Source of the DNA: Clostridium sp. CS001
GTDB lineage: Bacteria; Bacillota; Clostridia; Clostridiales; Clostridiaceae
Reading direction: 5' to 3'
NCBI RefSeq assembly: GCF_020443565.1
Contig: NZ_JAIZZN010000008.1
Location: 1 to 64,000, forward strand
DNA: 64,000 bases
In this document: piece by piece, positions 8,556 to 18,665 of the stretch
How positions within the stretch are numbered: the first letter of the stretch is position 1
How the letters are laid out: each line of letters opens with the position of its first letter
Program-made: the position numbers and the translations under genes
Notes under the pieces: generated by a model
Database searches by the model: none
Told to the model about the DNA's origin: nothing
The model's input: the letters and a program-made list of their open reading frames with translations, nothing else

Positions 8556-9881
8556 ATGGATATTTTTGAACTGCAACAGGAAAAAAACTTACGAAAAGAT
8601 GCGCCTTTGGCTGAAAGGTTAAAACCAGAAAAGTTAGAGGACTATGTTGGTCAAGAGCATATTTTAGGCAAGGGAAAGCTTTTGCATAGAGCTATTAGTG
8701 CAGATAAGATAACATCATTAATACTCTATGGTCCACCAGGAACAGGAAAAACTAGCTTGGCTAAGGTTATTGCAAATTCCACAAAATCAAATTTTGTACG
8801 GCTTAATGCAGTAACTGATGGGTTAAAAGAGCTTAGAGAAGTGGTGGCTACGGCAAAAAATGATTTAGGTATGTACAATGTTAAAACTATATTATTTATA
8901 GATGAAATTCATAGGTTCAATAAAGCTCAGCAAGATGCATTATTGCCATTTGTGGAAAAGGGCACTGTAGTTTTAATAGGAGCAACCACTGAAAATCCAT
9001 ATTTTGAAGTTAACAATGCACTAATATCTAGATCTATGTTATTTAAATTGGAACCGCTAAAGGAAAATGATATTGAAAAGATAATTACTAGGGCGCTAGA
9101 AGATAAGAAGGTAGGTCTTGGTAATATAAATATTTGTATGGAAAAAGAAGCTATTAGTTATCTTGCAAATATGGCAAATGGAGATGCTAGGAGTGCACTT
9201 AATGCTTTGGAATTGTCAGTATTAACTACGGATAGAGATGAAGATGGTAAAATAAATATAACACTAGAGGTTGCACAGGAGTGTCTTCAAAAAAAACATA
9301 TAAAGTATGATAAAAATAGAGATGAGCATTATGATGTGATTTCTGCATTTATTAAGAGTATGAGAGGCTCTGACCCTGATGCTACAGTGCATTACCTTGC
9401 CAGAATGATATATGCTGGGGAGGACCCTAAGTTTATTGCTAGGAGGATTGTTATAGCTGCTGCTGAGGATGTAGGAAATGCAGATCCTATTGCCCTTTTA
9501 GTTGCAAACAATGCAGCAGAGGCAGTTCATTTTGTAGGCATGCCAGAAGCAAGAATTATTTTAGCGCAAGCTGCTATTTATATAGCCTCTGCGCCTAAAA
9601 GCAATGCAGCTTATAATGCCATTAATAAAGCACTTAAAGATGTAGAAGAAAAAAATATAGGGAGTGTACCAGTGCACTTAAAGGATCAAAGCTATAGTGG
9701 TGCAAAGAAATTAGGACATGGCACAGGATACTTATATCCGCATTCTTATGAAGGAAATTATGTTAAGCAACAATACTTGCCTAGTGAACTAATTGGAACA
9801 GTATATTACGAAGTAAGTAATAATGGATATGAAAAAAAAGTTAATGAACGATTTAAGATATTAAGGGAAAAATCTAAATAG
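8556..9881 (+). CDS. rarA: replication-associated recombination protein A (AAA+ ATPase)
   Basis: RarA/MgsA is a clamp-loader-like AAA+ ATPase that acts at stalled replication forks. The 441-residue protein has Walker A GPPGTGKTS (about 59-67), Walker B plus sensor region IDEIHRFNKAQQD and a C-terminal tetramerisation region ending in the conserved segment GHGTGYLYPHSYEGNYVKQQ. The length is usual for the family. AAAGGTG lies a few bases before the ATG. The gene stands alone between telA and a bidirectional terminator. Confidence 0.95.
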   Translation: MDIFELQQEKNLRKDAPLAERLKPEKLEDYVGQEHILGKGKLLHRAISADKITSLILYGPPGTGKTSLAKVIANSTKSNFVRLNAVTDGLKELREVVATAKNDLGMYNVKTILFIDEIHRFNKAQQDALLPFVEKGTVVLIGATTENPYFEVNNALISRSMLFKLEPLKENDIEKIITRALEDKKVGLGNINICMEKEAISYLANMANGDARSALNALELSVLTTDRDEDGKINITLEVAQECLQKKHIKYDKNRDEHYDVISAFIKSMRGSDPDATVHYLARMIYAGEDPKFIARRIVIAAAEDVGNADPIALLVANNAAEAVHFVGMPEARIILAQAAIYIASAPKSNAAYNAINKALKDVEEKNIGSVPVHLKDQSYSGAKKLGHGTGYLYPHSYEGNYVKQQYLPSELIGTVYYEVSNNGYEKKVNERFKILREKSK

Positions 9882-9904
9882 TTATATAAGGTATGTAAAA
9901 AGAT

Positions 9905-9940
9905 ATAGGATGGATAGTTATACTAAACTATCCATCCTAT
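9905..9940. terminator. bidirectional terminator after rarA
   Basis: ATAGGATGGATAGTT (9905-9919) pairs perfectly with 9926-9940, followed by ATTTTTAAT on the plus strand. It sits between convergent genes and probably serves both. Confidence 0.85.
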
Positions 9941-9972
9941 ATTTTTAATCATACATTCAATTTTCTAGACTG

Positions 9973-10323
9973 CTATTTAGTTGAAAATATCTTTTTTATA
10001 ATAGTTAGAATGTCTGCTATATATACTAAGTATCTTTGAAAAGATTCAGTAGCACCTAAAGCACTTGCAGTGGTTTTAACCACAACTTCAGTAACATCCT
10101 TAACATTGTCCGTTATTTCATAAAAATTGTTTAAAGTTTTTGGCAAAGAAGTTAAAACTTCGTCAATATTAGATTCATTTTTATTGATAATTAAATTTAT
10201 ACTTGATATAGTTTTAATAAGTTTGACAAGTGCTATTATAAGTACAATTAATAATACTATCCCAAGAATAATTAATAAAGCTTGTCCTAGGTGCCAAAAG
10301 TTTATATACATAGGTACCACCAC
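9973..10323 (-). CDS. small membrane-anchored protein (YtxG/DUF948-like)
   Basis: The 116-residue product has one strong N-terminal membrane helix (about 12-34) followed by a polar helical region with alternating Leu/Val and Thr/Asn. This arrangement resembles DUF948/YtxG proteins, which in Bacillus are encoded beside the general-stress gene ytxH. The gene upstream here is a YtxH-like gene, supporting that reading. The start is uncertain: GTG codons at 10323 and 10320 and an ATG at 10311 are all possible, with AAAGGA best spaced for the GTG at 10320. Function is unknown. Confidence 0.55.
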   Translation of the reverse strand: MVVPMYINFWHLGQALLIILGIVLLIVLIIALVKLIKTISSINLIINKNESNIDEVLTSLPKTLNNFYEITDNVKDVTEVVVKTTASALGATESFQRYLVYIADILTIIKKIFSTK

Positions 10324-10341
10324 TATTCCTTTAATATTTTT

Positions 10342-10746
10342 TTATTTTTTTTCTATTTCAGCTTCTACTAAAATTGAAGCCAAATCTTCATTATTAATTG
10401 TAGTATCTGATGATTCGCAAATAGTTTTTGAGGCTTTTTTGTCATTTAGGTATTCAGAGATTTTCGTTTTAGCATCTGATACATTATTTTTAGTCTCAGA
10501 AACTTTATTGTCAATTGTCCCTTTAATTTCTGCAGTCTTACTTTTAATATTATTTGTGATATCTTTAGAAGTGCTTGCAATGTCTTCTCTAGTTTCTTTG
10601 CCAGACTTTGGTGAAAAAAGTAAACCACCTAGTAAACCACTAAGACTTCCAGCTACAGTACCAACAAATATTTTTTTTGCAGTTTGAATTTTTAATTTTC
10701 TTAGTTTTTCTTTTCTTTTCTTTTCATACAACTTTGAAAGTATCAT
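10342..10746 (-). CDS. YtxH-domain protein
   Basis: This 134-residue protein has a lysine-rich N-terminus, a glycine-rich hydrophobic segment (VGTVAGSLSGLLGGLLFSPKSG, given here only as a description of residues about 22-43) and a long polar helix with repeated SK/DAK spacing. This is the layout of YtxH general-stress proteins, which contain a short membrane-associated helix followed by an amphipathic coil. I choose the ATG at 10746 because GGAGG precedes it by 8 bases. It lies just upstream of the small membrane protein gene, probably as a two-gene operon. Confidence 0.75.
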   Translation of the reverse strand: MILSKLYEKKRKEKLRKLKIQTAKKIFVGTVAGSLSGLLGGLLFSPKSGKETREDIASTSKDITNNIKSKTAEIKGTIDNKVSETKNNVSDAKTKISEYLNDKKASKTICESSDTTINNEDLASILVEAEIEKK

Positions 10747-11005
10747 AATTTTTTCCTCCTTTAAATATAAAGAAACTTTTCTTATTATAATATACAATAA
10801 TAGATTTATTGTCAATGTATGCATAAAAATGTAATAATACATATACAAATGTATGTGAATTATTATAAAAGATATATCAATTTTTTGAAATGTTTGATAA
10901 AATCAAATGTATGTTTATGTGTAGTTAATATAAAAAAATAGACTAAAATATTTGATTTGATATTTGTTTCAAATGATTTATAAAAAACTATAATGGGGGA
11001 ATTTA

Positions 11006-11740
11006 ATGATAAAGTTACTATGGTATTTGTACTTTTCAATATATTTAAGTGTATCATCACTTAGTTTAATTAAAATAAAGTTTATGCAGAAAAGGTCACC
11101 TAAAGATGCGAAAGCATATGCATATGAAAGAGCACAACACATTTCAAGATATGTTTTGAAGGTGACTAAGACTAATATGGAGGTTAGCGGTACTGAGAAT
11201 ATACCAAAGGAAAATTGCGTGTTTATATCAAACCACCAAGCTATCTTTGATGGATTTGCGTTAGTAGCTTATATTAATAAACCCTTTGGGTTTATTGCTA
11301 AGATTGAAATAAAAAGAATACCTTTGATTGGTAGATGGATAAGCTCTATAGGGTCAATTTATATGAATAGGCAAAACCCTAGGGAAGCAATTAAAAGCAT
11401 TCAAGAAGGTGTAGAAATGATAAAAGAAGGACATTCTATTTTAATTTTTCCAGAGGGAACAAGAAGCCTTTCATCTAAAATGAATTCTTTTAAAAAAGGT
11501 AGCATGAAACTGGCAACAAACTCCAATGTTGCAATAGTTCCTATAACAATTGATGGTACTTATAACGTGTTAGAAGTTGGCAAAAAAGTAACGGGGAACA
11601 AAGTAAAAATGGTGATACACAAACCTATTTACGTAGATTTACTAAATAAAGAGGAAATACAGAATTTATCTAAAACTGTACAAGACATAATAGAGGAAGA
11701 GTTAAATAGTATATGCAAGTTAAGAGAACTATCAATGTAA
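11006..11740 (+). CDS. plsC: 1-acyl-sn-glycerol-3-phosphate acyltransferase
   Basis: The protein belongs to the PlsC family, which adds the second acyl chain to lysophosphatidic acid at the membrane. The catalytic NHXXXXD motif is NHQAIFD, and the substrate-binding FPEGTRS is intact. An N-terminal hydrophobic helix anchors it. At 244 residues it has the usual length. GGGGGAA precedes the ATG. A membrane protein gene of unknown function follows 21 bases later and may be co-transcribed. Confidence 0.92.
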   Translation: MIKLLWYLYFSIYLSVSSLSLIKIKFMQKRSPKDAKAYAYERAQHISRYVLKVTKTNMEVSGTENIPKENCVFISNHQAIFDGFALVAYINKPFGFIAKIEIKRIPLIGRWISSIGSIYMNRQNPREAIKSIQEGVEMIKEGHSILIFPEGTRSLSSKMNSFKKGSMKLATNSNVAIVPITIDGTYNVLEVGKKVTGNKVKMVIHKPIYVDLLNKEEIQNLSKTVQDIIEEELNSICKLRELSM

Positions 11741-11761
11741 ATTATGTTGTAGGAGGGGAAA

Positions 11762-12352
11762 ATGGATACAATAAATTCAAATATGTTAATGTACATTGGG
11801 TTAGCAATAATAGTTATTTTTATAATAATTTCAATTATAAAAAAAGCTGTAAAGGTATTAATATTTTTAATAATGGTATTACTCTTATTCTTTGCTTACA
11901 ATGTCTTTGTTAAAGGTGCATCACCAGTTGAAGAGACTAAAGGATACATAAGTGATGTTAAGTATGCCAAGGATATTGCAGAATATTCAAGTAAGATAAA
12001 TATATCTGTAAATAATATAGAGAAGGCAATTTCATCAAAAGAAAAGGGACAAAACACACTAGACTTACTAAAAGCTGAAAGTTCAAATTTGAATAAGCTT
12101 TATGTGGAAGTTAAGAATTTGGAACATAGAGAAAAATTTAATTCCTTTCATGATAAATATTGCTTATATTTGAAAGGTATAGTTGGAAGTACTGATGGGA
12201 TTATAAAGCTAGGTAGTTTAACAGAGGAAAAGAATTACAAAGTAGCAGAGGATGCGGTAAAAAAAATCAGATTAAGCTTTGAAGAGTTGTCAAAAACAAT
12301 AGATTTATCAAATTTAAAAGAAGTGATAATTGAATCTACGAAAAAAGATTAG
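11762..12352 (+). CDS. membrane protein of unknown function
   Basis: I do not recognise a family. The 196-residue product starts with two closely spaced hydrophobic helices (about 10-28 and 31-49), forming a hairpin. A polar, helix-rich extracytoplasmic or cytoplasmic domain of about 140 residues follows, with no cysteine or catalytic motif that stands out. A good ribosome site (AGGAGGGG) precedes the ATG, and an intrinsic terminator overlaps the stop codon, so it is a real gene. It may share a transcript with plsC. Confidence 0.7.
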   Translation: MDTINSNMLMYIGLAIIVIFIIISIIKKAVKVLIFLIMVLLLFFAYNVFVKGASPVEETKGYISDVKYAKDIAEYSSKINISVNNIEKAISSKEKGQNTLDLLKAESSNLNKLYVEVKNLEHREKFNSFHDKYCLYLKGIVGSTDGIIKLGSLTEEKNYKVAEDAVKKIRLSFEELSKTIDLSNLKEVIIESTKKD

Positions 12353-12385
12353 GATATGGTGTTAACTATATCCCAATCTTTTTTT
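12344..12385 (+). terminator. terminator overlapping the stop codon
   Basis: AAAGATT-A-GGATAT pairs with ATATCC-C-AATCTTT and is followed by a run of T. The stop codon at 12350 lies in the left arm. Confidence 0.85.
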
Positions 12386-12436
12386 ATATTTGATGTTGTA
12401 GATACAAAGATTATCATTAGCATGGCAGATGATGAT

Positions 12437-14044
12437 TTAGTTGAAATTAACCACCATTTGCGCAATATTGTTTGAATGATCACCAACTCTTTCAAGATTG
12501 GTCAATAGTTCTAAATATACAGAGCTACCAGCTGGTGTACATTCTTGATTACTTAATCTAGTTATATGTTCAGTTTTAAGTTGTTTTTCCATTGTATCTA
12601 TTTTGTATTCTGCATCTATAGTCTTTTGAGCAGATTCTACGCTGAAATTTTCCAAAGCTAATATAGAATTGTCAACAGCATATTTTACCGTATCAAACAT
12701 ATAGGTAACATCAGCAATTGCCTTTTCTGAAAAGTTAATTTTATTCTCCATCTTATATTTAGCAAGTTCGCCTAAATTGTCAGCGTGATCACCAATTCTC
12801 TCTATATCATTAACTACATGGAACAAAGAAGTAATGATTTCTGATTGGTGTTCTGATAGAGATGTATTTGAAAGAGACACCATGTAACCAGTTATTTCCC
12901 TTTCAAGATAATTTATAGTAGCTTCATGTTCAATAACTGAATTCATGCTTTTTTCGTCAGAAGTCAAGAAGGCATTCATAGCAGAAGAAAGATTCTCAGA
13001 AGAAAGTTTTCCCATTCTAGTAACTTCTTTAATAACCTGACCAACTGCTATAGAAGGTGTTTCCAGTAATCTTACATCTAAATATTCAAGGACTAAGTCA
13101 GATGATTTTGCATCCTCACCAGGCACTAATTTGTTAACAATCTTAACCAAAAGCCCAATAAACCAGACTTGAACAAATACATTTGTTAAATTAAACATTG
13201 TGTGAGCATTTGCAATTTGCCGTTGAATATCCCCACCAAACATTGGAATAATTTTCAATACTGGTTTGAAAGCTAACATAAACAGTATGGTTCCTGTAGT
13301 ATTAAAAATCAAATGTATAAGAGCAGCTCTTTTGGCATTTCTTGTAGTTCCAATACTTGCTAAAAGTGCAGTAGCACAGGTTCCAATATTATCTCCGAAA
13401 AGTATAGGTAGCGCAATAGCTAGTGTTATGCTACTATTTGCAGCAAGGGCCATTAATATTCCAATTGTTGCACTACTACTTTGAACAGTTGCTGTCATAC
13501 CAAGACCAACAAGAACTCCCATGAAGGGGTGTTTTCCTAAAATTAGAATAAGGTTTCTAAAGCTATCTAGTTCACTTAAAGGTCTCATAGCGCGTTCCAT
13601 CATTGTCATACCAACGAATAATATACCAAAACCTAAAATAATTTCACCGATATCTCTAGTTTTTTTCTTCTTGCTAAACATTACTAAAACAGCACCTATT
13701 GCAAGAATAAATGGAGCTATGTCTGTAAGCTTAAAAGCTATAAGTTGAGCAGTCATAGTTGTACCAATATTTGCTCCCATAATAATCCCAGCAGCTTGAA
13801 ATAAATTCAAAAGGCCTGCATTTACAAAACCTACAGTCATTACTGTAGTTGCACTACTACTTTGAATAATTGCGGTAACTCCTGCACCCACCAGTACAGC
13901 AAAGAATTTATTGCCAGTTAGAATTTCAAGCATTCTTTTTAATTTCTCACCAGCAGCTTTCTGAAGACCATCCCCCATAAGTTTCATTCCGTATACAAAT
14001 AGTCCGAGTCCACCTAAAAGTTGAAAAATCATCTTATAATCCAT
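12437..14044 (-). CDS. Na/Pi cotransporter with C-terminal PhoU-like domain
   Basis: This 535-residue protein matches the bacterial Na+/phosphate cotransporter (NptA/YjbB) family. Two inverted membrane halves each carry the signature QSSSAT, near residues 61 and 187, embedded in GAGVTAI and GLGMTAT contexts. The C-terminal 200 residues form a helical PhoU-like domain with repeated ERIGDHADN/ERVGDHSNN motifs, characteristic metal-binding EXXXD-type helices. It probably imports or balances phosphate using the sodium gradient. It is monocistronic, with GGAGA before the ATG. Confidence 0.92.
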   Translation of the reverse strand: MDYKMIFQLLGGLGLFVYGMKLMGDGLQKAAGEKLKRMLEILTGNKFFAVLVGAGVTAIIQSSSATTVMTVGFVNAGLLNLFQAAGIIMGANIGTTMTAQLIAFKLTDIAPFILAIGAVLVMFSKKKKTRDIGEIILGFGILFVGMTMMERAMRPLSELDSFRNLILILGKHPFMGVLVGLGMTATVQSSSATIGILMALAANSSITLAIALPILFGDNIGTCATALLASIGTTRNAKRAALIHLIFNTTGTILFMLAFKPVLKIIPMFGGDIQRQIANAHTMFNLTNVFVQVWFIGLLVKIVNKLVPGEDAKSSDLVLEYLDVRLLETPSIAVGQVIKEVTRMGKLSSENLSSAMNAFLTSDEKSMNSVIEHEATINYLEREITGYMVSLSNTSLSEHQSEIITSLFHVVNDIERIGDHADNLGELAKYKMENKINFSEKAIADVTYMFDTVKYAVDNSILALENFSVESAQKTIDAEYKIDTMEKQLKTEHITRLSNQECTPAGSSVYLELLTNLERVGDHSNNIAQMVVNFN

Positions 14045-14239
14045 TTTAACTCTCCTTTAGTAAAAAAATATTCTTTAAAAAATCTTATCATAGTAATGTT
14101 AAGCTGACGTTAAGTTTTCTATAATTTATGTTAATTATTTTATTATTTGCAATACACAAACAAAATACAACAAGAAAATATAAATATCGTCATAAATCTA
14201 TAGTAAAAGATAAATAAATATACAATAATACAAAAAATA

Positions 14240-14268
14240 TTGACAAGTTTCTGAATATTATATAATAT
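14240..14268 (+). promoter_or_regulatory. candidate promoter of the chemoreceptor gene
   Basis: TTGACA (14240-14245) is followed after 17 bases by TAATAT (14263-14268); TATAAT at 14261 is an alternative with 15-base spacing. A CodY-like box (AAGTTTCTGAATATT, 13/15 to AATTTTCWGAAAATT) occupies the spacer at 14245-14259, and a weaker one (12/15) lies at 14281-14295. Confidence 0.5.
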
Positions 14269-14334
14269 TAGGATATATATAGTATTCAGAAAAGTACGAA
14301 TACAACTATGTAGGTCATATAAGGGGGTTTAACA

Positions 14335-16368
14335 ATGAAAAAGGCGAAAACTACCAAACCAAGATCTGGTGTAAAAATGGGAATAAAGTTCAAATTAATA
14401 TCAATGTTTATCATTTTAATTACTATACCAGTGTTTATTTCAGGGGCAGCTTCTTATTTAAAGGCTACTGATATTTTGAAAGAAAATTTAAAAGTTTCTA
14501 CCTTGGAAACAATCAATCAAACAAAACAATCAATAGAGAATTATGTTACTGCATTTGAGCAAAGTACTATTCAAATGTCACAGGACCCTAACGTGCAACA
14601 GGTAAGCAATCATCCTGAATACTTGCCATGGATGATGTCAGGATTTAAGGCTTTTATAGAATCACATAAAGATGTACAAGCAGTTTATCTTGGAACAAAA
14701 GATAAGAAAATGCTTATATATCCACAGCAAGACTTACCATCAGACTTTGACCCAACTTCAAGACCTTGGTATAAGTTAGCTGTAGAAAAGAATGAGGTTG
14801 TTTGGACAGAAGCATATATTGACACAGCTACAGGAAAACCCGTTATATCAGTTGCAGTTCCTGTAAAGAATAGTTTTAATAATAATGAGTTTGGTGGAGT
14901 ACTAGCAATTGATATTTCATTAGAGGTGTTAGCAAAAAATACTAGTGGTATTGTTATTGGTAAGAGTGGATATGTAACTATTTTAGATGGTAAGAAAAAT
15001 ACATTGACCCATAAAGATAAAGAGCAAATTGGAAAGCCAATGCCAATAGAGGTAATAACTAAAGCAATTGATGAAAACAAAGAAGGAACTGTTGAATACA
15101 CATGGGAAGAATCTGGCGTTAACCAAGATAAATTTGCAGCGTTTACTAAAATTGAAAAACTAGATTGGACTATAATGGCAACAATGTACATGAATGAAAT
15201 TCAAGCTGATACTAAGTCAATGATAACTAGCAATTTAGTAATTGGATTTGGGTCATTAGTGATTGTTGTACTTATTTCAGTATTATTTTCTAATAGCATA
15301 ATTAAACCAATAAAGGCACTACTTGATTATATGGAAAAAATTAAAAATGGCGATTTTTCCGTTAGGATCAAAATGAAATCTAAAGATGAAATAGGTGAAC
15401 TTGCATCTGGATTTAATACAATGATAGAAGATGTTGGTAACTTAATTAAAAATATTCAAGTAGTATCTGACCAGGTTAATGAATCATCTGGAACATTAGC
15501 CGCTACTTCCGAAGAAACAACTGCGTCTAGCGAAAGTGTAACAAAAGCAGTTGAAGAAATTGCCATTGGTGCATCAGAGCAAGCATCTGAAGCTCAAAAG
15601 GGAGCAGGACTTACAATAAAGCTATCAGATAAGATTAATGCTCTTCAAGCTAACACAGTTAAAATGTTATCAACTACTGAAGAAGTTGATAAAGTAAATT
15701 TAAATGGTGTCAAAGTAATAAGTGAATTAAAAGGAAAAAATGAATTGAATGAGACATCTATTTTAAAAATTGAAGGTGCCATACTAGAACTAAATAATAA
15801 AGCAAAGAATATAACAAATATGCTAGGCACTATATCTTCTATTGCGGAACAAACTAATTTATTAGCCTTAAACGCATCTATTGAAGCAGCTAGAGCCGGG
15901 GAAGCTGGAAGAGGATTTGCAGTAGTAGCAGATGAGATAAGAAAGTTAGCAGAAGGCTCAAGTGATGCAACTAAAGAAATAAACGAAATCGTAAACGGTA
16001 TACAAAGTGAAAGTAGTAAAACAGTTGAAATAATGAAGGAAGTAAAAGATATCTCAAATCAACAGTCATATGCTGTAGATGAAGTGAATCAGTCCTTTAA
16101 GCACATATCCTCTGCTATAAACGATATAACTGAAAATATTAAAACTTTTAGCCAGTTCGTTGATGAGGTAAATAATGATAAGGATTCTATTGTAGATGCA
16201 ATAAACAATATATCCTCGGTGTCACAAGAAACAGCAGCAGCGTCGGAAGAGGTAACAGCATCAATGGAGCAACAAGGATTAGCTATGCAAGAAGTATCAA
16301 ATTCAGCTGAAAAACTTAATTATCAAGTGCTTAAACTTAATGATGAGCTAGGGAAATTTAAAATATAA
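14335..16368 (+). CDS. methyl-accepting chemotaxis protein, Cache-type sensor
   Basis: The 677-residue chemoreceptor has a first membrane helix (about 20-42), an extracellular Cache-type ligand domain (about 45-290) containing the typical DPTSRPWYK segment, a second helix (about 298-322), a HAMP linker (about 323-375) and a cytoplasmic signalling domain. The conserved hairpin tip ([19 protein letters not shown] and following residues, about 500-540) is intact, so it should couple to CheA/CheW. The ligand cannot be read from sequence; dCache domains often bind amino acids. No chemotaxis genes are adjacent. GGGGG precedes the ATG. Confidence 0.94.
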   Translation: MKKAKTTKPRSGVKMGIKFKLISMFIILITIPVFISGAASYLKATDILKENLKVSTLETINQTKQSIENYVTAFEQSTIQMSQDPNVQQVSNHPEYLPWMMSGFKAFIESHKDVQAVYLGTKDKKMLIYPQQDLPSDFDPTSRPWYKLAVEKNEVVWTEAYIDTATGKPVISVAVPVKNSFNNNEFGGVLAIDISLEVLAKNTSGIVIGKSGYVTILDGKKNTLTHKDKEQIGKPMPIEVITKAIDENKEGTVEYTWEESGVNQDKFAAFTKIEKLDWTIMATMYMNEIQADTKSMITSNLVIGFGSLVIVVLISVLFSNSIIKPIKALLDYMEKIKNGDFSVRIKMKSKDEIGELASGFNTMIEDVGNLIKNIQVVSDQVNESSGTLAATSEETTASSESVTKAVEEIAIGASEQASEAQKGAGLTIKLSDKINALQANTVKMLSTTEEVDKVNLNGVKVISELKGKNELNETSILKIEGAILELNNKAKNITNMLGTISSIAEQTNLLALNASIEAARAGEAGRGFAVVADEIRKLAEGSSDATKEINEIVNGIQSESSKTVEIMKEVKDISNQQSYAVDEVNQSFKHISSAINDITENIKTFSQFVDEVNNDKDSIVDAINNISSVSQETAAASEEVTASMEQQGLAMQEVSNSAEKLNYQVLKLNDELGKFKI

Positions 16369-16399
16369 TGTATTCGTAATTCTAATATTGCAGCAAATA

Positions 16400-16430
16400 A
16401 AAGACATCCATTTTTCTAGGATGTCTTTTT
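16400..16430 (+). terminator. terminator of the chemoreceptor gene
   Basis: AAAGACATCC pairs with GGATGTCTTT around a 9-base loop, followed by TTATTG. It lies 32 bases after the stop. Confidence 0.85.
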
Positions 16431-16504
16431 ATTGTGATTTATAGAAAATTCTAAGATTTATTAGTTAAACATTTAAATACAAAAAAAATAAAAAGTATTA
16501 TTGT

Positions 16505-16518
16505 GTAACATTTGTTAC
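16505..16518. promoter_or_regulatory. CRP/FNR-family operator, probably HcpR-type
   Basis: GTAAC-ATTT-GTTAC is a perfect 14-bp palindrome. A -10 element TATAAT lies at 16541-16546, putting the expected start point near 16553 and the palindrome centre about 41.5 bases upstream, the classical class II activator position. hcp genes in anaerobes are commonly controlled by the CRP/FNR-family regulator HcpR; assigning that regulator here is inference. Confidence 0.6.
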
Positions 16519-16673
16519 CGACTTTGATATTATCCTAAAGTATAATAAAGGAGGTCAAGCAATAACAAACAAATTGTTAATGCTAAAATTAATTACTTAA
16601 ATAAATAATTTTAAATATATGGAAGATAGTTATAAAATTATTATCTATCCAAAAACAATAGGGGGAATATACA

Positions 16674-18317
16674 ATGAGTATGTTTTGTTATCAATGTCAA
16701 GAAGCTTCAAAAGGAACAGGTTGTACAGTAAGAGGAGTCTGTGGTAAAACAGATGACGTAGCTAATATGCAGGATTTATTAATCTATGTTTTAAAAGGAA
16801 TTTCAATTTACGCTACAAGAGCAAGAGAATTAGGAGTTGAAAATCAAGAAGTTAATAAATTTGTAGTAGATGGATTATTTATGACTATAACAAATGCTAA
16901 CTTTGATAAAGCTAGATTTACAGAAAAAATAACAAAAGCATTAGAACTTCGTGAAGTAATTAAAGCAGAGTTAGTTAAAGCTGGTGGAGTAATTGATGCC
17001 AATTTGCCAGAGTGTACAACATGGGTAGGAACTGCTGATACATTTGAGGCTAAAGCAGTAGATGCTTCTATTCTTAAAACAGAAAACGAAGATGTAAGAT
17101 CTTTAAGAGAACTTGTAATTTATGGTATCAAAGGAATGGCTGCTTATGCTGAGCATTCTTTTAACCTAGGATATGAAAAAAATGAAATATATGCATTTAT
17201 ACAAAAAGCATTAGCACAAACTACAAATGATAACTTAGAAGTTAGTGAGCTAGTTGCACTTGTACTTGAGTGTGGTAAATTTGGAGTAGATGCTATGGCA
17301 TTACTAGATCAAGCAAATACTACTACTTACGGAAATCCTGAAATTTCAAAAGTAAACATAGGAGTTAGAAGTAACCCTGGTATATTAATTAGTGGACATG
17401 ATTTAAAAGACATGGAAGAACTATTAAAGCAAACAGAAGGCACAGGAGTGGACGTATATACTCATAGTGAAATGTTACCAGCTAACTATTACCCTTCATT
17501 CAAGAAATATAGTAACCTTGTAGGTAACTACGGAAATGCTTGGTGGAAGCAAGATTCAGAATTTGAAAGCTTTAATGGACCAATACTAATGACTACAAAC
17601 TGTATTACTCCTCCAAAAGCTTCTTATAAAGATAGAGTTTACACTACAGGAGCATCAGGATTTGATGGATTAAAGCACATAGCAGATAGAGTAGACGGAA
17701 ATGTAAAAGATTTTTCAGCTATAATAGAGCATGCTAAAAAATGCGCTGCGCCAATTGAAATTGAAAGAGGAGAAATAGTTGGAGGCTTTGCTCATAATCA
17801 AGTATTTGCATTAGCTGATAAAGTTGTAGATGCTGTTAAAACTGGGGCAATCAAAAGATTCTTCGTAATGGCTGGTTGTGATGGAAGAATGAAAGGCCGT
17901 GAATATTACACTGAGTTTGCAAAAGAATTACCAAATGATACAGTTATTTTAACTGCAGGTTGTGCAAAATATAGATACAACAAGTTGGAACTAGGAGACA
18001 TAGGTGGAATTCCTAGAGTTCTAGATGCAGGACAATGTAACGATTCATATTCATTAGTTGTTATTGCAATGAAACTAAAAGAAATATTTGAATTAAATGA
18101 TATTAATGAATTACCGATAACATACAATATTGCATGGTATGAGCAAAAAGCTGTAATAGTATTATTAGCATTATTACACCTTGGAGTTAAAAATATTCAC
18201 TTAGGACCAACATTACCAGCATTCTTATCTCCAAATGTTGTAAATGTATTAGTTGAAAACTTTGGAATAGCTGGAATCGGAACTGTAGAAGACGATATAA
18301 AAATGTTTATGGCTTAG
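16674..18317 (+). CDS. hcp: hydroxylamine reductase / hybrid-cluster protein
   Basis: Hcp is a cytosolic iron-sulfur protein with a hybrid Fe-S-O cluster; it reduces hydroxylamine in vitro and nitric oxide in vivo in studied bacteria. The N-terminal cysteines C5, C8, C17 and C23 give the compact CX2CX8CX5C spacing of the class I enzymes of strict anaerobes. Hybrid-cluster ligands appear later, including [23 protein letters not shown] and the final VVIAM-containing region. At 547 residues it is full length. AGGGGG lies before the ATG. It stands alone behind a GTAAC-N4-GTTAC operator, suggesting induction by nitrosative stress. Confidence 0.96.
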   Translation: MSMFCYQCQEASKGTGCTVRGVCGKTDDVANMQDLLIYVLKGISIYATRARELGVENQEVNKFVVDGLFMTITNANFDKARFTEKITKALELREVIKAELVKAGGVIDANLPECTTWVGTADTFEAKAVDASILKTENEDVRSLRELVIYGIKGMAAYAEHSFNLGYEKNEIYAFIQKALAQTTNDNLEVSELVALVLECGKFGVDAMALLDQANTTTYGNPEISKVNIGVRSNPGILISGHDLKDMEELLKQTEGTGVDVYTHSEMLPANYYPSFKKYSNLVGNYGNAWWKQDSEFESFNGPILMTTNCITPPKASYKDRVYTTGASGFDGLKHIADRVDGNVKDFSAIIEHAKKCAAPIEIERGEIVGGFAHNQVFALADKVVDAVKTGAIKRFFVMAGCDGRMKGREYYTEFAKELPNDTVILTAGCAKYRYNKLELGDIGGIPRVLDAGQCNDSYSLVVIAMKLKEIFELNDINELPITYNIAWYEQKAVIVLLALLHLGVKNIHLGPTLPAFLSPNVVNVLVENFGIAGIGTVEDDIKMFMA

Positions 18318-18322
18318 AAACT

Positions 18323-18356
18323 TTTAAACACCCTAATTATTGTTAGGGTGTTTAAA
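18323..18356 (+). terminator. hairpin after hcp
   Basis: AAACACCCTAA (18326-18336) pairs perfectly with TTAGGGTGTTT (18343-18353) and extends outward by TTT/AAA. It lies nine bases after the stop but lacks a long U-tract. Confidence 0.7.
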
Positions 18357-18536
18357 CTTATAACAAAATACTATAAATTAACACTAATATTAAAAATATT
18401 TTAAATATATTTTAAAAAACTATTGAATAATTTTAAAATGTGTTTTAGACTATAGAAGAGTTAATGTTTAAAGTATATTAAATGAACAATAATAGATTGT
18501 AACAATCAAATTTTAAAAACATAGTTTGTAATGTTA

Positions 18537-18567
18537 GGTGTGTTACTGATTAGATCAGGCATGAACC
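18537..18567 (+). promoter_or_regulatory. ribonucleic antiterminator (RAT), GlcT type
   Basis: The segment GTGTTACTGATTAGATCAGG plus CATGAACC has the layout of the RNA hairpin bound by BglG/GlcT-family antiterminators, and closely resembles the GlcT target upstream of the Bacillus pts operon. Its 3' side overlaps the left arm of the terminator that follows, so the two structures exclude each other. Confidence 0.8.
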
Positions 18568-18614
18568 AAATAAAATGCTTTCAAAGCATATTATTAGTTC
18601 ATGTCTTTTGTTTT
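18558..18614 (+). terminator. attenuator terminator in the pts leader
   Basis: GGCATGAAC (18558-18566) pairs with GTTCATGTC (18597-18605), with an inner ATGCTTT/AAAGCAT stem, and is followed by TTTTGTTTT. It would stop transcription before the PTS genes unless an antiterminator binds the overlapping RAT. Confidence 0.8.
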
Positions 18615-18665
18615 AAAAATATTTTGTAAATAAATTGGTGATTAGAGAAAGGTAGGAAGATAAAA

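Noticed and set aside
16547-16554. AAAGGAGG in the hcp leader, resembling a ribosome site
   Set aside because: It falls at or before the predicted transcription start and has no start codon at a usable distance.
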